The notes under the pieces are model-generated. The model did no database searches. It was not told where the DNA came from and was given only the letters and a program-made list of their open reading frames with translations. Positions 52,277 to 59,269 of a stretch of 59,269 bases of DNA are shown in pieces; within the stretch, counting starts at the first letter, position 1; each line of letters begins with the position of its first letter. A program made the position numbers and the translations under genes. Source of the stretch: Bacteroidia bacterium (GTDB lineage Bacteria; Bacteroidota; Bacteroidia; NS11-12g; UBA9320). The DNA lies in assembly GCA_017640445.1 (NCBI GenBank), contig JAEPQQ010000010.1:1-59269 (forward strand). Reading direction: 5' to 3'.

Positions 52277-53425
52277 ATGACAAAATCCGAAATTTGGAAA
52301 AGCAAAACAGCCCACATGATTACTATGATTGAAGCAAAACTAATAATGAACGCTGACGACTATGGAGCGACCACGTACATTAACAATGGCATATTGGAAG
52401 GAATTCAACAAGGAATAATTAATTCCGTTTCCGTATTTGTGACTTATCTCGAAGTAGATAACACCTTGGAAGGGCAGGAAGCGGAACTAATAAAGTTAAT
52501 GGAGGTTGTAAAAAGAGCAGAGCAGAGAGTTGAGATAGGTTTACATCTAAGTCTAAACGTAGGAAAGGCCCTTACTCACGACAAAAATAAAATCCGATTG
52601 TTGTTAAAGCCCTCTCGAGGTAAGAAGGGTAGTCGCGTGCCAAACCCATATTTACGAAGTCTTGAAAGGATCAACGTTACAGAGGAATATTGTAGACAGG
52701 CAAGGATAGAAATGGAGGCTCAAATTTTGTATTTGAGGGAATTCCTGGCCCAATATGGTAAGAAGGTTGACCACATAAATCATCATGTTGGTTTTGTCAC
52801 GTTCAATTCAAAACTATGGGCAACCTTCGTTGACATAGCTAAGAAATATGACCTAGCGGTTAGGAGTCCAATTGGGTATACGCAAAGAGCAGAAACATAT
52901 TGGAAAACTGGCTTTTTCATAGGAGTAAAGGACCAAGCCATTAAGAAAATGACAAAAAAAATTGCCAGAAACTTTGGTAGATTCAAACGATATCAAATTA
53001 TCGACTCTGTACGGGATTTTCTATTCAGACGGAAAGAGCTTATGGAGGCAAGGTTTGAGTATGCCCGCGAACAAGGTGTATGCATGCCTATGACATTCAA
53101 CGACAACTATTACAACGAGGCCACAGCGCGAAAAGCCCTAAATTTTTTGAGATCTTTTGAGGACGGTGAGATTAAAGAATTCATGCTTCACCCATCGTTG
53201 TATCAACCAACATACACTTTACCACAAGGTTTCGCCAAAGGGTCGGTGAGACACAGATATCGTGAGTTAAAAGTCATACTGGAGAAGGAATTTATTCAAA
53301 ACGGACAAGTGGTCAAACTCTCTGATGTGATAAAGGGCCAATCCACTATCGTATCAAGTGATGGTAGCAAGGAGATTTCGTTTGAGTTGATAAACTATGG
53401 AGACTTAGCAAAACATTCATACTAA
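52277..53425 (+). CDS. YdjC/ChbG-type carbohydrate deacetylase
   Basis: 382 residues from the ATG at 52277; in-frame ATGs at 52316 and 52325 sit closer to the family N-terminus (EAKLIMNADDYGAT) and may be the real start. YdjC features: LIMNADDYGA (metal-binding Asp), QQGIINSVSVFV, EIGLHLSLNVG, DHINHHVGFVTF with the His ligands, and LRSFEDGEIKEFMLHPSL. These remove acetyl groups from chitooligosaccharides or similar sugars. Its cargo position beside a nuclease suggests no obvious partnership. Base usage differs from the core genome. Confidence 0.8.
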   Translation: MTKSEIWKSKTAHMITMIEAKLIMNADDYGATTYINNGILEGIQQGIINSVSVFVTYLEVDNTLEGQEAELIKLMEVVKRAEQRVEIGLHLSLNVGKALTHDKNKIRLLLKPSRGKKGSRVPNPYLRSLERINVTEEYCRQARIEMEAQILYLREFLAQYGKKVDHINHHVGFVTFNSKLWATFVDIAKKYDLAVRSPIGYTQRAETYWKTGFFIGVKDQAIKKMTKKIARNFGRFKRYQIIDSVRDFLFRRKELMEARFEYAREQGVCMPMTFNDNYYNEATARKALNFLRSFEDGEIKEFMLHPSLYQPTYTLPQGFAKGSVRHRYRELKVILEKEFIQNGQVVKLSDVIKGQSTIVSSDGSKEISFELINYGDLAKHSY

Positions 53426-53479
53426 AAGCAGGGGATATAACGAAAAGACCTGACCAGCATTGGTGCACCCCTCAAGTAC

Positions 53480-53749
53480 TATTCAAAATCATTCTAAGGT
53501 TGTATATACAACCGCTCTTTATACCTTTGCCTTGTGAATCTCGAAAACCTCGAATCGTTTGACCCACGCATGTGTATTTCTGGAAAGATGACCCGTATTA
53601 ACCGCATCACGGCCAACATCTTCCGGAAGCACCTGCACCCTTACGACATCACTAACAGCCAAACCACCATTCTTTTTATACTTTCCAAGCTTCAGGGACT
53701 CCCGCAAAAGCGACTCTCCGAAATTGCCGTGCTCGAAAAATCAACCCTC
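53480..53749 (+). repeat. Right copy of the 270-bp direct repeat
   Basis: Matches 50792-51061 with three mismatches. Its junction with the insert is at 53480. Confidence 0.95.
53498..53529 (+). promoter_or_regulatory. marR operator and promoter, right copy
   Basis: Second copy of the 16-bp palindrome GGTTGTATATACAACC (53498-53513) with TTG, 19 bases, TACCTTTG (53522-53529), four bases before the GTG. Confidence 0.8.
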
Positions 53750-53947
53750 AACCGAAACCTTAAACGCCTCTACGACAAAGAATTGGTGAGTCGGAAAGAC
53801 TTTCCGGTGATCTCCATCACCAACAAAGGCAAACAATTTGTAAACGACATCATACCAGCCTGGCGAAACGCCATGGACGAAATAACAAACATCCTCAACC
53901 CCGAAGGAGAACAAGCCTTGAACCTGCTTCACAACAAACTCGTATAA
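53534..53947 (+). CDS. MarR family transcriptional regulator (intact)
   Basis: 137 residues from GTG 53534. The winged helix includes TNSQTTILFILSKLQGLPQKRLSEIAVLEKSTLNRNLKRL (recognition helix) and the wing KELVSRKDFPVISITNKGKQF, followed by the dimer helix IIPAWRNAMDEITNIL. The promoter carries its own palindrome over the -33 region, so it is probably autorepressed, and the same half-sites before the next gene suggest that gene is a target. Ligand unknown. Confidence 0.9.
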   Translation: MNLENLESFDPRMCISGKMTRINRITANIFRKHLHPYDITNSQTTILFILSKLQGLPQKRLSEIAVLEKSTLNRNLKRLYDKELVSRKDFPVISITNKGKQFVNDIIPAWRNAMDEITNILNPEGEQALNLLHNKLV

Positions 53948-53963
53948 AAAATTTAAACAACAA

Positions 53964-53977
53964 GTTGTATATACAAC
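53964..53977. promoter_or_regulatory. marR-type operator before the membrane protein gene
   Basis: GTTGTATATACAAC, the 14-bp core of the two marR palindromes, 15 bases before the ATG at 53993. Confidence 0.7.
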
Positions 53978-53992
53978 ACAAATAACATCCAC

Positions 53993-54697
53993 ATGACACT
54001 AAAACTTGGTTACATCGCCCTCACAGTCTTCATGTTTCTATTGCTCATACGCTTTGGAAACCATGCCATCAACAAAAGCGCACATGATCAACAAGACAAA
54101 ACACGCAAAAAAAGAACTTTGCTTATTGCCATGCTGCTTTGGCAAGTTTACGTCCTTGCTTTAGGTAGTTCGGGTTTCCTGGCCAGCTTTGATCTGCCAC
54201 CTCGAATGCCACTGCTCCTTATTCTCCCTCTCTTCACCTTTATAGCGGTGTTCCTGTCGAGAAACAAGGCCAAAAAATGGATTCAAACCATTCCCACTCT
54301 TTGGCTTACCGGCCTTCAGTCGTTTCGTATTGTGGTGGAAACACTCTTCGTTTTTTCGGTAACCGCTGGTATTCTTCACGAAAACGTAACCATACTCGGA
54401 TACAACTACGATATGATTGTAGGGCTGACCGCCCCGATTATGGCCTTGGTTATTTACCGATCGAAGACAACGCCCAAAAAGCTTTTAATTGCCTGGAACT
54501 TCTTTGGTATTGCTGTGCTGGCCTGCACGGTGTTCGTATTTCTTTCTACGGCCTTCTTTCCAAACATCTATGGCTTTGAAACAACACCGCTTTCTACCGA
54601 TTTTGGCATCTACCCATACGTGTTAATACCCGGCTTTCTGATGCCGACCGCCATCTTTGTCCACGTCCTTTCCATCGTCCAGTTGCGACGCACGTAA
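53993..54697 (+). CDS. Multi-pass membrane protein, MarR-controlled
   Basis: 234 residues with about seven hydrophobic helices (GYIALTVFMFLLLI, TLLIAMLLWQVYVLALGSSGF, MPLLLILPLFTFIAVFL, then VVETLFVFSVTAGIL, IVGLTAPIMALVIY, LLIAWNFFGIAVLACTVFVFLSTAFF, VLIPGFLMPTAIFVHVLSIV). No family is recognised. Its size and layout resemble small transporters or lipid-related membrane proteins, but no motif fixes this. A copy of the MarR operator stands just before the start, so it is likely the regulated partner of the MarR protein. Confidence 0.7.
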   Translation: MTLKLGYIALTVFMFLLLIRFGNHAINKSAHDQQDKTRKKRTLLIAMLLWQVYVLALGSSGFLASFDLPPRMPLLLILPLFTFIAVFLSRNKAKKWIQTIPTLWLTGLQSFRIVVETLFVFSVTAGILHENVTILGYNYDMIVGLTAPIMALVIYRSKTTPKKLLIAWNFFGIAVLACTVFVFLSTAFFPNIYGFETTPLSTDFGIYPYVLIPGFLMPTAIFVHVLSIVQLRRT

Positions 54698-54708
54698 CTA
54701 AGTGGGTA

Positions 54709-54739
54709 TTGAACCGGTAGGTGGTAAAAGCTATTTTTG
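54709..54739 (+). promoter_or_regulatory. Promoter of the 54744 gene (leaderless arrangement)
   Basis: TTG (54709-54711), 20 bases, TATTTTTG (54732-54739; exact consensus), then four bases and the ATG at 54744. Confidence 0.75.
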
Positions 54740-54743
54740 TCAC

Positions 54744-55403
54744 ATGACCGCCTCATCCTGGAAATCGATCGCACTGGGTTTCTTGTTTCTTTCCTCAATT
54801 GCCAGGAGCCATGCAGAAGGCAACCGTTTCAACTGGAAATCAGTTGGTGTGACGGGCAATGCATCGACTCAGGTTACTGATTTCGGTACGATAAACTACA
54901 ATACCCAGATTTATGGTCTCCGATTCTCAAACCTCAACCAACGAAAGTTTGGTATTTATTATGGGCTTCAATTGAATCAAACCGTTTTGGGTGGATCAAA
55001 ATACCAGTTCGACGATCAACAACAGACACACAATTTTTCCTATGACCTGGTGTTTGTAAATCAGCCGCACGAATTTGGTAAAGCAAGTCTTGACCTGGGC
55101 TTCACCAAAAAAGTTATGAGGGCATCCTGGTTCTATTTTGGATCTGGGCTATGTTATCATCGGAGCTTTCATGAGGTTTCGCTTTTTGAGGAAGATGGGC
55201 GCTTCGTAGAGACCATTGAAGCCGAAAAAACCAACCTCGATAAACGCTACACGCCTTCTGGAGAACTTGGCTTTGTCTTCAACCTACGTCTGTTCAATAT
55301 TGGTCTGGGGATCAAGTCGTACGACGTCACCGCTTTTGATTTTAACGATGCTTATTATTCGGTTATGCTTGGACTTACCTTAAAACGAAAGAACCAAAAA
55401 TGA
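54744..55403 (+). CDS. Secreted beta-rich protein, possible outer-membrane barrel
   Basis: 219 residues from the ATG at 54744; the promoter box four bases before it rules out a start further upstream. Signal peptide (TASSWKSIALGFLFLSSIARSHA). Alternating strands follow: QIYGLRFSNLNQRKFGIYYGLQLNQTV, NFSYDLVFVNQPHEFGKASLDLGF, ASWFYFGSGLCYH, GELGFVFNLRLFNIGLGIKS, YYSVMLGLTLKR, which suits an eight-stranded barrel. Family not recognised. It overlaps the next gene by four bases (ATGA), so it is probably its partner. Confidence 0.7.
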   Translation: MTASSWKSIALGFLFLSSIARSHAEGNRFNWKSVGVTGNASTQVTDFGTINYNTQIYGLRFSNLNQRKFGIYYGLQLNQTVLGGSKYQFDDQQQTHNFSYDLVFVNQPHEFGKASLDLGFTKKVMRASWFYFGSGLCYHRSFHEVSLFEEDGRFVETIEAEKTNLDKRYTPSGELGFVFNLRLFNIGLGIKSYDVTAFDFNDAYYSVMLGLTLKRKNQK

Positions 55404-57427
55404 AAAAACGTTTAATTATCACCGGGCTTGTTTCCATGATTCTTTTCTTGACATGTTGTAAGAAGGATTTACCAAACAAGTATTCCGTTTATGAGGGGCA
55501 AACCACGCAAAACGTGCTTTCCAACGACGCCAATACAGTCTATCAGGAAAACGCATTCCTTATCGACTCGGTCCATTACAATCTTGAGAGCTCACAGGAA
55601 CAAATTGACATAGGGACTTTTATTTTCTCGGCACACGATTCCATTGGTATGGATGTTGAGATTGGAGATGTTTTCATGTATACAGGCAACGGTGGATACC
55701 TGAGAAAAGTCACCGGTGTAAAATTGGGAAAACGAGGTTTTACTCTGGAAACAGTACAAGCCTCTCTGGCCGAGTTCTTTCTCAAACGTACTATCCAAGA
55801 AGTATCGGATCCCATTAAGTACGACTTTTCGGTTAATTCTACGCTCTACTCAGAAGGACCTGAGTCTATAAAAGTATCGGGGAACGTAAGTCTATCCAGT
55901 GGTTTTAACTGGGACCTGGTTTTTGACAACGGACTTAAATACCTGAAATACGAGACAAACGCAGCCAGCCTTACTTCATCGTTAAAACTCGATTATGCCC
56001 TAGAAGTTGGCGAGACATATGTCGATTTCGAGAAAACGATTGCTACCAGATCTAAGTTTACACCAGTCGCGGGTATTCCCTTTATCACCACAATTAAACT
56101 GGTTGCTCGAGTAAAAAGTACCGTTGAAGCAGAACTCAAGAGTTCAGCATCTGGAAGTATGAACACGGCAGTTCAACTTGGGGCGGTGTATGACGGTTCT
56201 TCGTGGACCTACATCAAGCAGTTTAACCCGAACTTCTCCTACACCATTGAGCCGCCTAAAGACAAGATTAAGGGAAGTTTGGACGTGAGCGTAGTTCCGG
56301 TTATCGAGGTGAAGGTACTGAGTTTATTAGGCACCGAAGCCGAATTGGTACAATCGAACAAGGTTGTAGGCCAGGTAAGTATTACCGACAAGGCCTGGAA
56401 GTTTGATGCAGTTGGAAGCCTGGATGCTTCTATTGGTCTGGATTTGACCATTTTTGACGATGACGTTGACAATCCGAGTACTGAGTTTAACGTAGGACAA
56501 TGGTCGTATTATTCTACCCCTACTACAATGGCCCTGTTTTCCGGAGATGGTCAGGATTATGTTGCAGGACAAGCACTTAAAGAGCCAATCGTAGTTCGAG
56601 TTGGCGACAGTTACGGAAATCCTCAATCCAATGTGCATGTGACTTTCGAGGTTGGACCCGAGGACGGAAGCATCCTTACTGATTCAAAGGTTTGGACCAA
56701 CGAAGAAGGTAAGGCACAAGCCAAATGGAAGCCAAAGAACGAGAACAGCACCTTGCAAGTAGTTGTTAAAGACGTCAACGGCATCCATTTGAAAGGAAGC
56801 CCAATAGAAATTAATGCCCATAATGGGTATTTCACAGATCCTCGTGATGGTGAAGTATATCGTACTACCAAAATTGGGGACCAAATCTGGTTCGCACAAA
56901 ATCTTAGGTACAAAAATTCCGACATTGTGGAGTTCACGGACGTATACCTTTGGCGAAAATGGTACGACCTTTTTTGGGGTGGTACCTCAACCAGACCGGG
57001 ATTTTGCAACATAGACTTTGACAAAGCGAATGACCAGACATATGGAAAACTTTACAACTTTTATGCAGTTGAGCAGGTTGACCTATGCCCTAACGGCTGG
57101 CACATACCCACTCAAGCTGATCTGGAAAAGTTGAGGACGTATCTGGGAGATAACCCAGGAGGAAAACTAAAATCGAAAACGATTTGGCAGGCACCCAACA
57201 CCGGAGCCACTAATGAAACTGGCTTTTCAGGGCTACCGGGATACAGAAACTTCAGTGGGGATCAAATAATGGCTCTTGGATACTTTTGGAGTTCAACCCG
57301 AAGATTAAAGAATGGCAATAACAACAATGCGTATGTGGGAAAACTGGAGTATGACAATAATTTGTTCCAGATTACATTCCAAGGAATAAACAACGCATGT
57401 TACTGTAGGTGTCTAAAAGACCAATGA
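55400..57427 (+). CDS. Large lipoprotein with C-terminal FISUMP domain
   Basis: 675 residues. Lipoprotein signal (KKRLIITGLVSMILFLTC, Cys about 19). Residues about 30-390 are beta-rich, without a family match; about 390-475 read as an invasin/Big-type Ig domain (VVRVGDSYGNPQSNVHVTFEVGPEDGSILT). The C-terminal ~200 residues carry the Fibrobacter succinogenes major paralogous (FISUMP) domain: FTDPRDGEVYRTTKIGDQIW, YGKLYNFYAV, CPNGWHIPTQADLEKLR, GATNETGFSGLPG, FWSST. These are surface-exposed proteins of unknown role. The start overlaps the previous gene's stop in ATGA, suggesting a pair anchored in the outer membrane. Confidence 0.85.
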   Translation: MKKRLIITGLVSMILFLTCCKKDLPNKYSVYEGQTTQNVLSNDANTVYQENAFLIDSVHYNLESSQEQIDIGTFIFSAHDSIGMDVEIGDVFMYTGNGGYLRKVTGVKLGKRGFTLETVQASLAEFFLKRTIQEVSDPIKYDFSVNSTLYSEGPESIKVSGNVSLSSGFNWDLVFDNGLKYLKYETNAASLTSSLKLDYALEVGETYVDFEKTIATRSKFTPVAGIPFITTIKLVARVKSTVEAELKSSASGSMNTAVQLGAVYDGSSWTYIKQFNPNFSYTIEPPKDKIKGSLDVSVVPVIEVKVLSLLGTEAELVQSNKVVGQVSITDKAWKFDAVGSLDASIGLDLTIFDDDVDNPSTEFNVGQWSYYSTPTTMALFSGDGQDYVAGQALKEPIVVRVGDSYGNPQSNVHVTFEVGPEDGSILTDSKVWTNEEGKAQAKWKPKNENSTLQVVVKDVNGIHLKGSPIEINAHNGYFTDPRDGEVYRTTKIGDQIWFAQNLRYKNSDIVEFTDVYLWRKWYDLFWGGTSTRPGFCNIDFDKANDQTYGKLYNFYAVEQVDLCPNGWHIPTQADLEKLRTYLGDNPGGKLKSKTIWQAPNTGATNETGFSGLPGYRNFSGDQIMALGYFWSSTRRLKNGNNNNAYVGKLEYDNNLFQITFQGINNACYCRCLKDQ

Positions 57428-57443
57428 GGGTTCGGCTTGCCTA

Positions 57444-58310
57444 TTACTTGTAAATCAAATCCTGCAACACCTTCACAACTTCATCATGCCCATTGATCCT
57501 GGCAATATCAATGGGTAAGCTGGATTTAGTATAGGTTACATCACGCATCTCACCATCCAACCGAATCTCGCGTTGTAATTCAGAACGTGTACCTGAGCGG
57601 AGTTCCTGAAATTGGTAGAGATACCGAACACAGTTATCCGAACCATAATAGGCCGCCCAGTGCAGATAGTTCCAGCCGTATTCGTCTACTTTCAATGGGT
57701 CTACCCCATATTTGACATAAAGTGATAACAAGTCTCCTGCATTGACTGCCAGGAGGTCATGAATACACACATTCTCCCTGGCAAAATCTAACTTATACTT
57801 TTTAAAGGTCTCCACCTTTGCCACAGCATCGTACCATCCGGTTGTAACCGAACACAAATACCCGGAACCATCGTTCGGGTTAGCACCATGTTTCAGGTAA
57901 AGTTCAACCAATTTAGCATCTCTATAACGACATGCATTGTGCAAAGGAGTCCACCCATTGTCCTTTCGACCTGCCACGTCCACCCCCTGCTCAAGCAGGT
58001 ACTTATTCATTTCATATGAACTGTATTTAGAAGCGATATGGAGAAGCGTTTTTTGATATTTTCCCTGATCAAAATGAAGGTCATGCCCCTTGTTTACCAA
58101 CAGCTTCACGTCATTGATATTGCTATGAAACACCGCACTTTCAAGTGGGTCACGCAGTGTATCTGTGTTCCAGCGTTTGTTCCGAATATCGCGTCGAACT
58201 TCCTCACTTAAGACATATGTCTCGGTGGTGGCACTGGGCGACACTTTACACCCTGTCAAAAGACTGACTAACAAAAGGGTAACAATTGGGAACAGCGGAA
58301 TGTTAAGCAT
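57444..58310 (-). CDS. Ankyrin-repeat lipoprotein
   Basis: 288 residues from the ATG at 58310, the one giving a lipoprotein signal (NIPLFPIVTLLLVSLLTGC); a farther in-frame ATG at 58373 lacks it. Ankyrin repeats: TLLHIASKYSSYEMNKYLLEQ, GWTPLHNACRYRDAKLVELY, GWNYLHWAAYYGSDNCVRYL, with degenerate flanking repeats. Faces the periplasm, probably as a binding platform. Last gene of the HxlR-barstar operon region, though a TATTTTTG box at 58334-58341 may give its own promoter. Confidence 0.82.
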   Translation of the reverse strand: MLNIPLFPIVTLLLVSLLTGCKVSPSATTETYVLSEEVRRDIRNKRWNTDTLRDPLESAVFHSNINDVKLLVNKGHDLHFDQGKYQKTLLHIASKYSSYEMNKYLLEQGVDVAGRKDNGWTPLHNACRYRDAKLVELYLKHGANPNDGSGYLCSVTTGWYDAVAKVETFKKYKLDFARENVCIHDLLAVNAGDLLSLYVKYGVDPLKVDEYGWNYLHWAAYYGSDNCVRYLYQFQELRSGTRSELQREIRLDGEMRDVTYTKSSLPIDIARINGHDEVVKVLQDLIYK

Positions 58311-58333
58311 GGTAGAGGTCTGAATTTTATTAT

Positions 58334-58341
58334 CAAAAATA
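58334..58341 (-). promoter_or_regulatory. Candidate -7 box for the ankyrin gene
   Basis: TATTTTTG (minus strand), exact TAnnTTTG, 23 bases before the ATG at 58310. It supports that start over the longer reading. Confidence 0.45.
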
Positions 58342-58369
58342 TGGTCTTTGGGTTTGAAAGTCATGCTTA

Positions 58370-58777
58370 TCACTCCAACTTCAAATCAATATGCTCCAAC
58401 TCCTGAATCATGCTGACAATCATGTCAAACAAGGTTTCTCCCTTATGTTTCCTTGCGAGTCGTAATTCCTCCTTCACGTATTTCCGGTTTGACTTGTGGC
58501 AGGTCTTCAAATTTGACTCGATGTACTTGATCGTTTCCGACCAGGATAAATCCGTTCTGCTTTTTTCGGCATCTATCCAGACAAGTTCGATGGGCTCTTC
58601 ATAATCGAAAGCACCAAATCCACCCCAAAACACATCGTTGACCGCATCCAGATTCCTACCAATCCTCCAGTCCAAGCCCTGAGCAAGAACCCGTTCCACC
58701 TCATCATAAAATCCACTTAGGTCAGAAAAATTCTGTCCATTGATTCGAAACGTTTTCTTTTTTGATGGTGCGGTCAT
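58370..58777 (-). CDS. Barstar-family protein (RNase inhibitor-like)
   Basis: 135 residues. The barstar pattern is clear: NGQNFSDLSGFYDEVERVL, then RIGRNLDAVNDVFWGGFGAFDYEEPIELVWIDAEKSR, close to the barnase-contact helix and strand. A charged ~45-residue extension follows (ESNLKTCHKSNRKYVKEELRL). Barstars inhibit barnase-type RNases; no such toxin gene is in view. The ATG overlaps the upstream receiver gene's stop by four bases, implying coupled translation. Confidence 0.85.
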   Translation of the reverse strand: MTAPSKKKTFRINGQNFSDLSGFYDEVERVLAQGLDWRIGRNLDAVNDVFWGGFGAFDYEEPIELVWIDAEKSRTDLSWSETIKYIESNLKTCHKSNRKYVKEELRLARKHKGETLFDMIVSMIQELEHIDLKLE

Positions 58778-59130
58778 TGGTTATTCTTTAAATGGTTGAT
58801 GTAATTGGTTAATAATCCTCTTATCTGTTCGGCTGCTACAGGGTTTGCGGAATGCACCTTAAACTCGAGATCGCTCAGGTCGAGACCGGATTCATACACC
58901 AGCCATTTGGCAGCTGCAAGTCCGTCGGGTGCCACTTCTCCATTCTCATCCAACCCAAGGTCGTTGTCAAAACTAATAAAATCCGGTAGCCCGTTGGCAG
59001 TGATGTAGGTTACAAAGGCACGGTAGGTTCTGACAACGTCGAACGAGTCCCGCGAAGCAACATCGTAGACCATATCTACGGTGCGTATATCATCGAGGAA
59101 GAGCTTTTTGGTCATCGGCATAAGCAACAT
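58774..59130 (-). CDS. Cyclic-phosphate processing receiver-domain protein
   Basis: 118 residues from the ATG at 59130 (an in-frame GTG is at 59133 and an ATG at 59115). Receiver-like fold with KKLFLDDIR, VVRTYRAFVTYI, GLPDFISFDNDLG, PDGLAAAKWLVYESG and the terminal HSANPVAAEQIRGLL, the pattern of the cyclic-phosphate-processing (cPPR) receiver family predicted to act on 2',3'-cyclic phosphate ends of RNA. Starts at the stop of the HxlR gene (TGATG), and overlaps the barstar start. A link of RNA-end chemistry with an RNase inhibitor is suggestive. Confidence 0.85.
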   Translation of the reverse strand: MLLMPMTKKLFLDDIRTVDMVYDVASRDSFDVVRTYRAFVTYITANGLPDFISFDNDLGLDENGEVAPDGLAAAKWLVYESGLDLSDLEFKVHSANPVAAEQIRGLLTNYINHLKNNQ

Positions 59131-59269
59131 CACCTCTTATGGGTAATCCCTTGTGCTTTCATCAGGTCGAGACCATAATTGCGAATTACTTCAATAATTG
59201 GAATTGCCGTTCTACCCTTTTCAGTAATCGAATACTCCACCTTAGGTGGCACTACAGCATACACTTCAC
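59130..59269 (-). CDS. HxlR-type transcriptional regulator (C-terminal part only)
   Basis: Only the last 46 codons are in the window; the 5' end lies beyond base 59269. They read EVYAVVPPKVEYSITEKGRT, the end of the HxlR winged helix (VPPKVEYSLTEKGR is the hallmark), then a short helix. Its TGA overlaps the receiver-domain gene ATG. Likely the regulator of the operon. Confidence 0.8.
   Translation of the reverse strand, partial: EVYAVVPPKVEYSITEKGRTAIPIIEVIRNYGLDLMKAQGITHKR

Larger units (their letters stand above)
51062..53479. mobile_element. 2.4-kb insert between two marR 5' copies
   Basis: Flanked by 270-bp direct repeats. AT-rich and unlike the neighbouring genes in base usage. Encodes a predicted PD-(D/E)XK nuclease (minus) and a YdjC/ChbG-type deacetylase (plus). 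No transposase, integrase or obvious terminal inverted repeat is seen. Confidence 0.65.

Overview
The window comes from a member of the Bacteroidota, most likely a marine Flavobacteriia-type bacterium. Evidence: two large PKD-repeat proteins end in the gliding-motility-associated C-terminal domain used as a type IX secretion (type B) sorting signal; DUF4249 and FISUMP-type lipoproteins, a LemA/TPM cluster and a BatA-like protein are present; and promoters follow the Bacteroidota pattern (TTG, 16-21 bases, TAnnTTTG). Protein functions are read from sequence motifs and family knowledge; no search was run.

Bases 1-41700 are mostly core genome. In order: the 3' end of a PKD/T9SS protein; a methyltransferase; a flotillin/NfeD pair; a nucleoid-associated protein; a BatA-like protein, a dihydroorotase homologue without its metal-binding HxH, and a glycosyltransferase; LemA with two TPM proteins; panB; a DUF4249 lipoprotein; dnaK behind an apparent sigma-54 promoter; a sirtuin; a MATE exporter coupled to an outer-membrane protein; a second PKD/T9SS protein; an RNA methyltransferase with a DEDD exonuclease; SDR and epimerase genes; saccharopine dehydrogenase; two universal stress proteins; RNase Z; FtsK, LolA, a DUF6438 lipoprotein, rhomboid and a phospholipase C/S1-P1-like hydrolase; an RND/HlyD adaptor; a nucleoside phosphorylase and a GNAT protein.

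From 41745 the region is accessory. A tRNA-Lys(UUU) gene is followed by a 4.3-kb AT-rich island bounded by a 15-bp duplication of the tRNA 3' end. It carries a KAP P-loop NTPase broken by one extra base in the Walker A codons and an OLD-family AAA-TOPRIM nuclease, and no recognisable integrase. The island supplies its own terminator next to the tRNA, and another, probably ancestral, terminator lies beyond the far repeat. Next come a REP-associated tyrosine transposase with hairpin repeats, and a small kinase-like phosphotransferase.

Bases 48365-50701 hold a TetR-thioesterase-FabF unit with an 18-bp operator palindrome in front of tetR and in front of the thioesterase. At 50792-53749 a 270-bp, nearly identical direct repeat (promoter, operator and 5' part of a marR gene) flanks a 2.4-kb insert with a predicted PD-(D/E)XK nuclease and a YdjC/ChbG deacetylase. 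The right copy of marR is intact; its operator is repeated before the downstream membrane-protein gene. The window ends with a surface-protein pair (barrel-like protein and FISUMP lipoprotein) and a minus-strand operon: HxlR regulator (partial), cyclic-phosphate-processing receiver protein, barstar-like inhibitor, ankyrin lipoprotein.

A theme across the window is that at least seven independent start codons lie exactly four bases after a TAnnTTTG-like promoter box, which predicts leaderless or nearly leaderless mRNAs.
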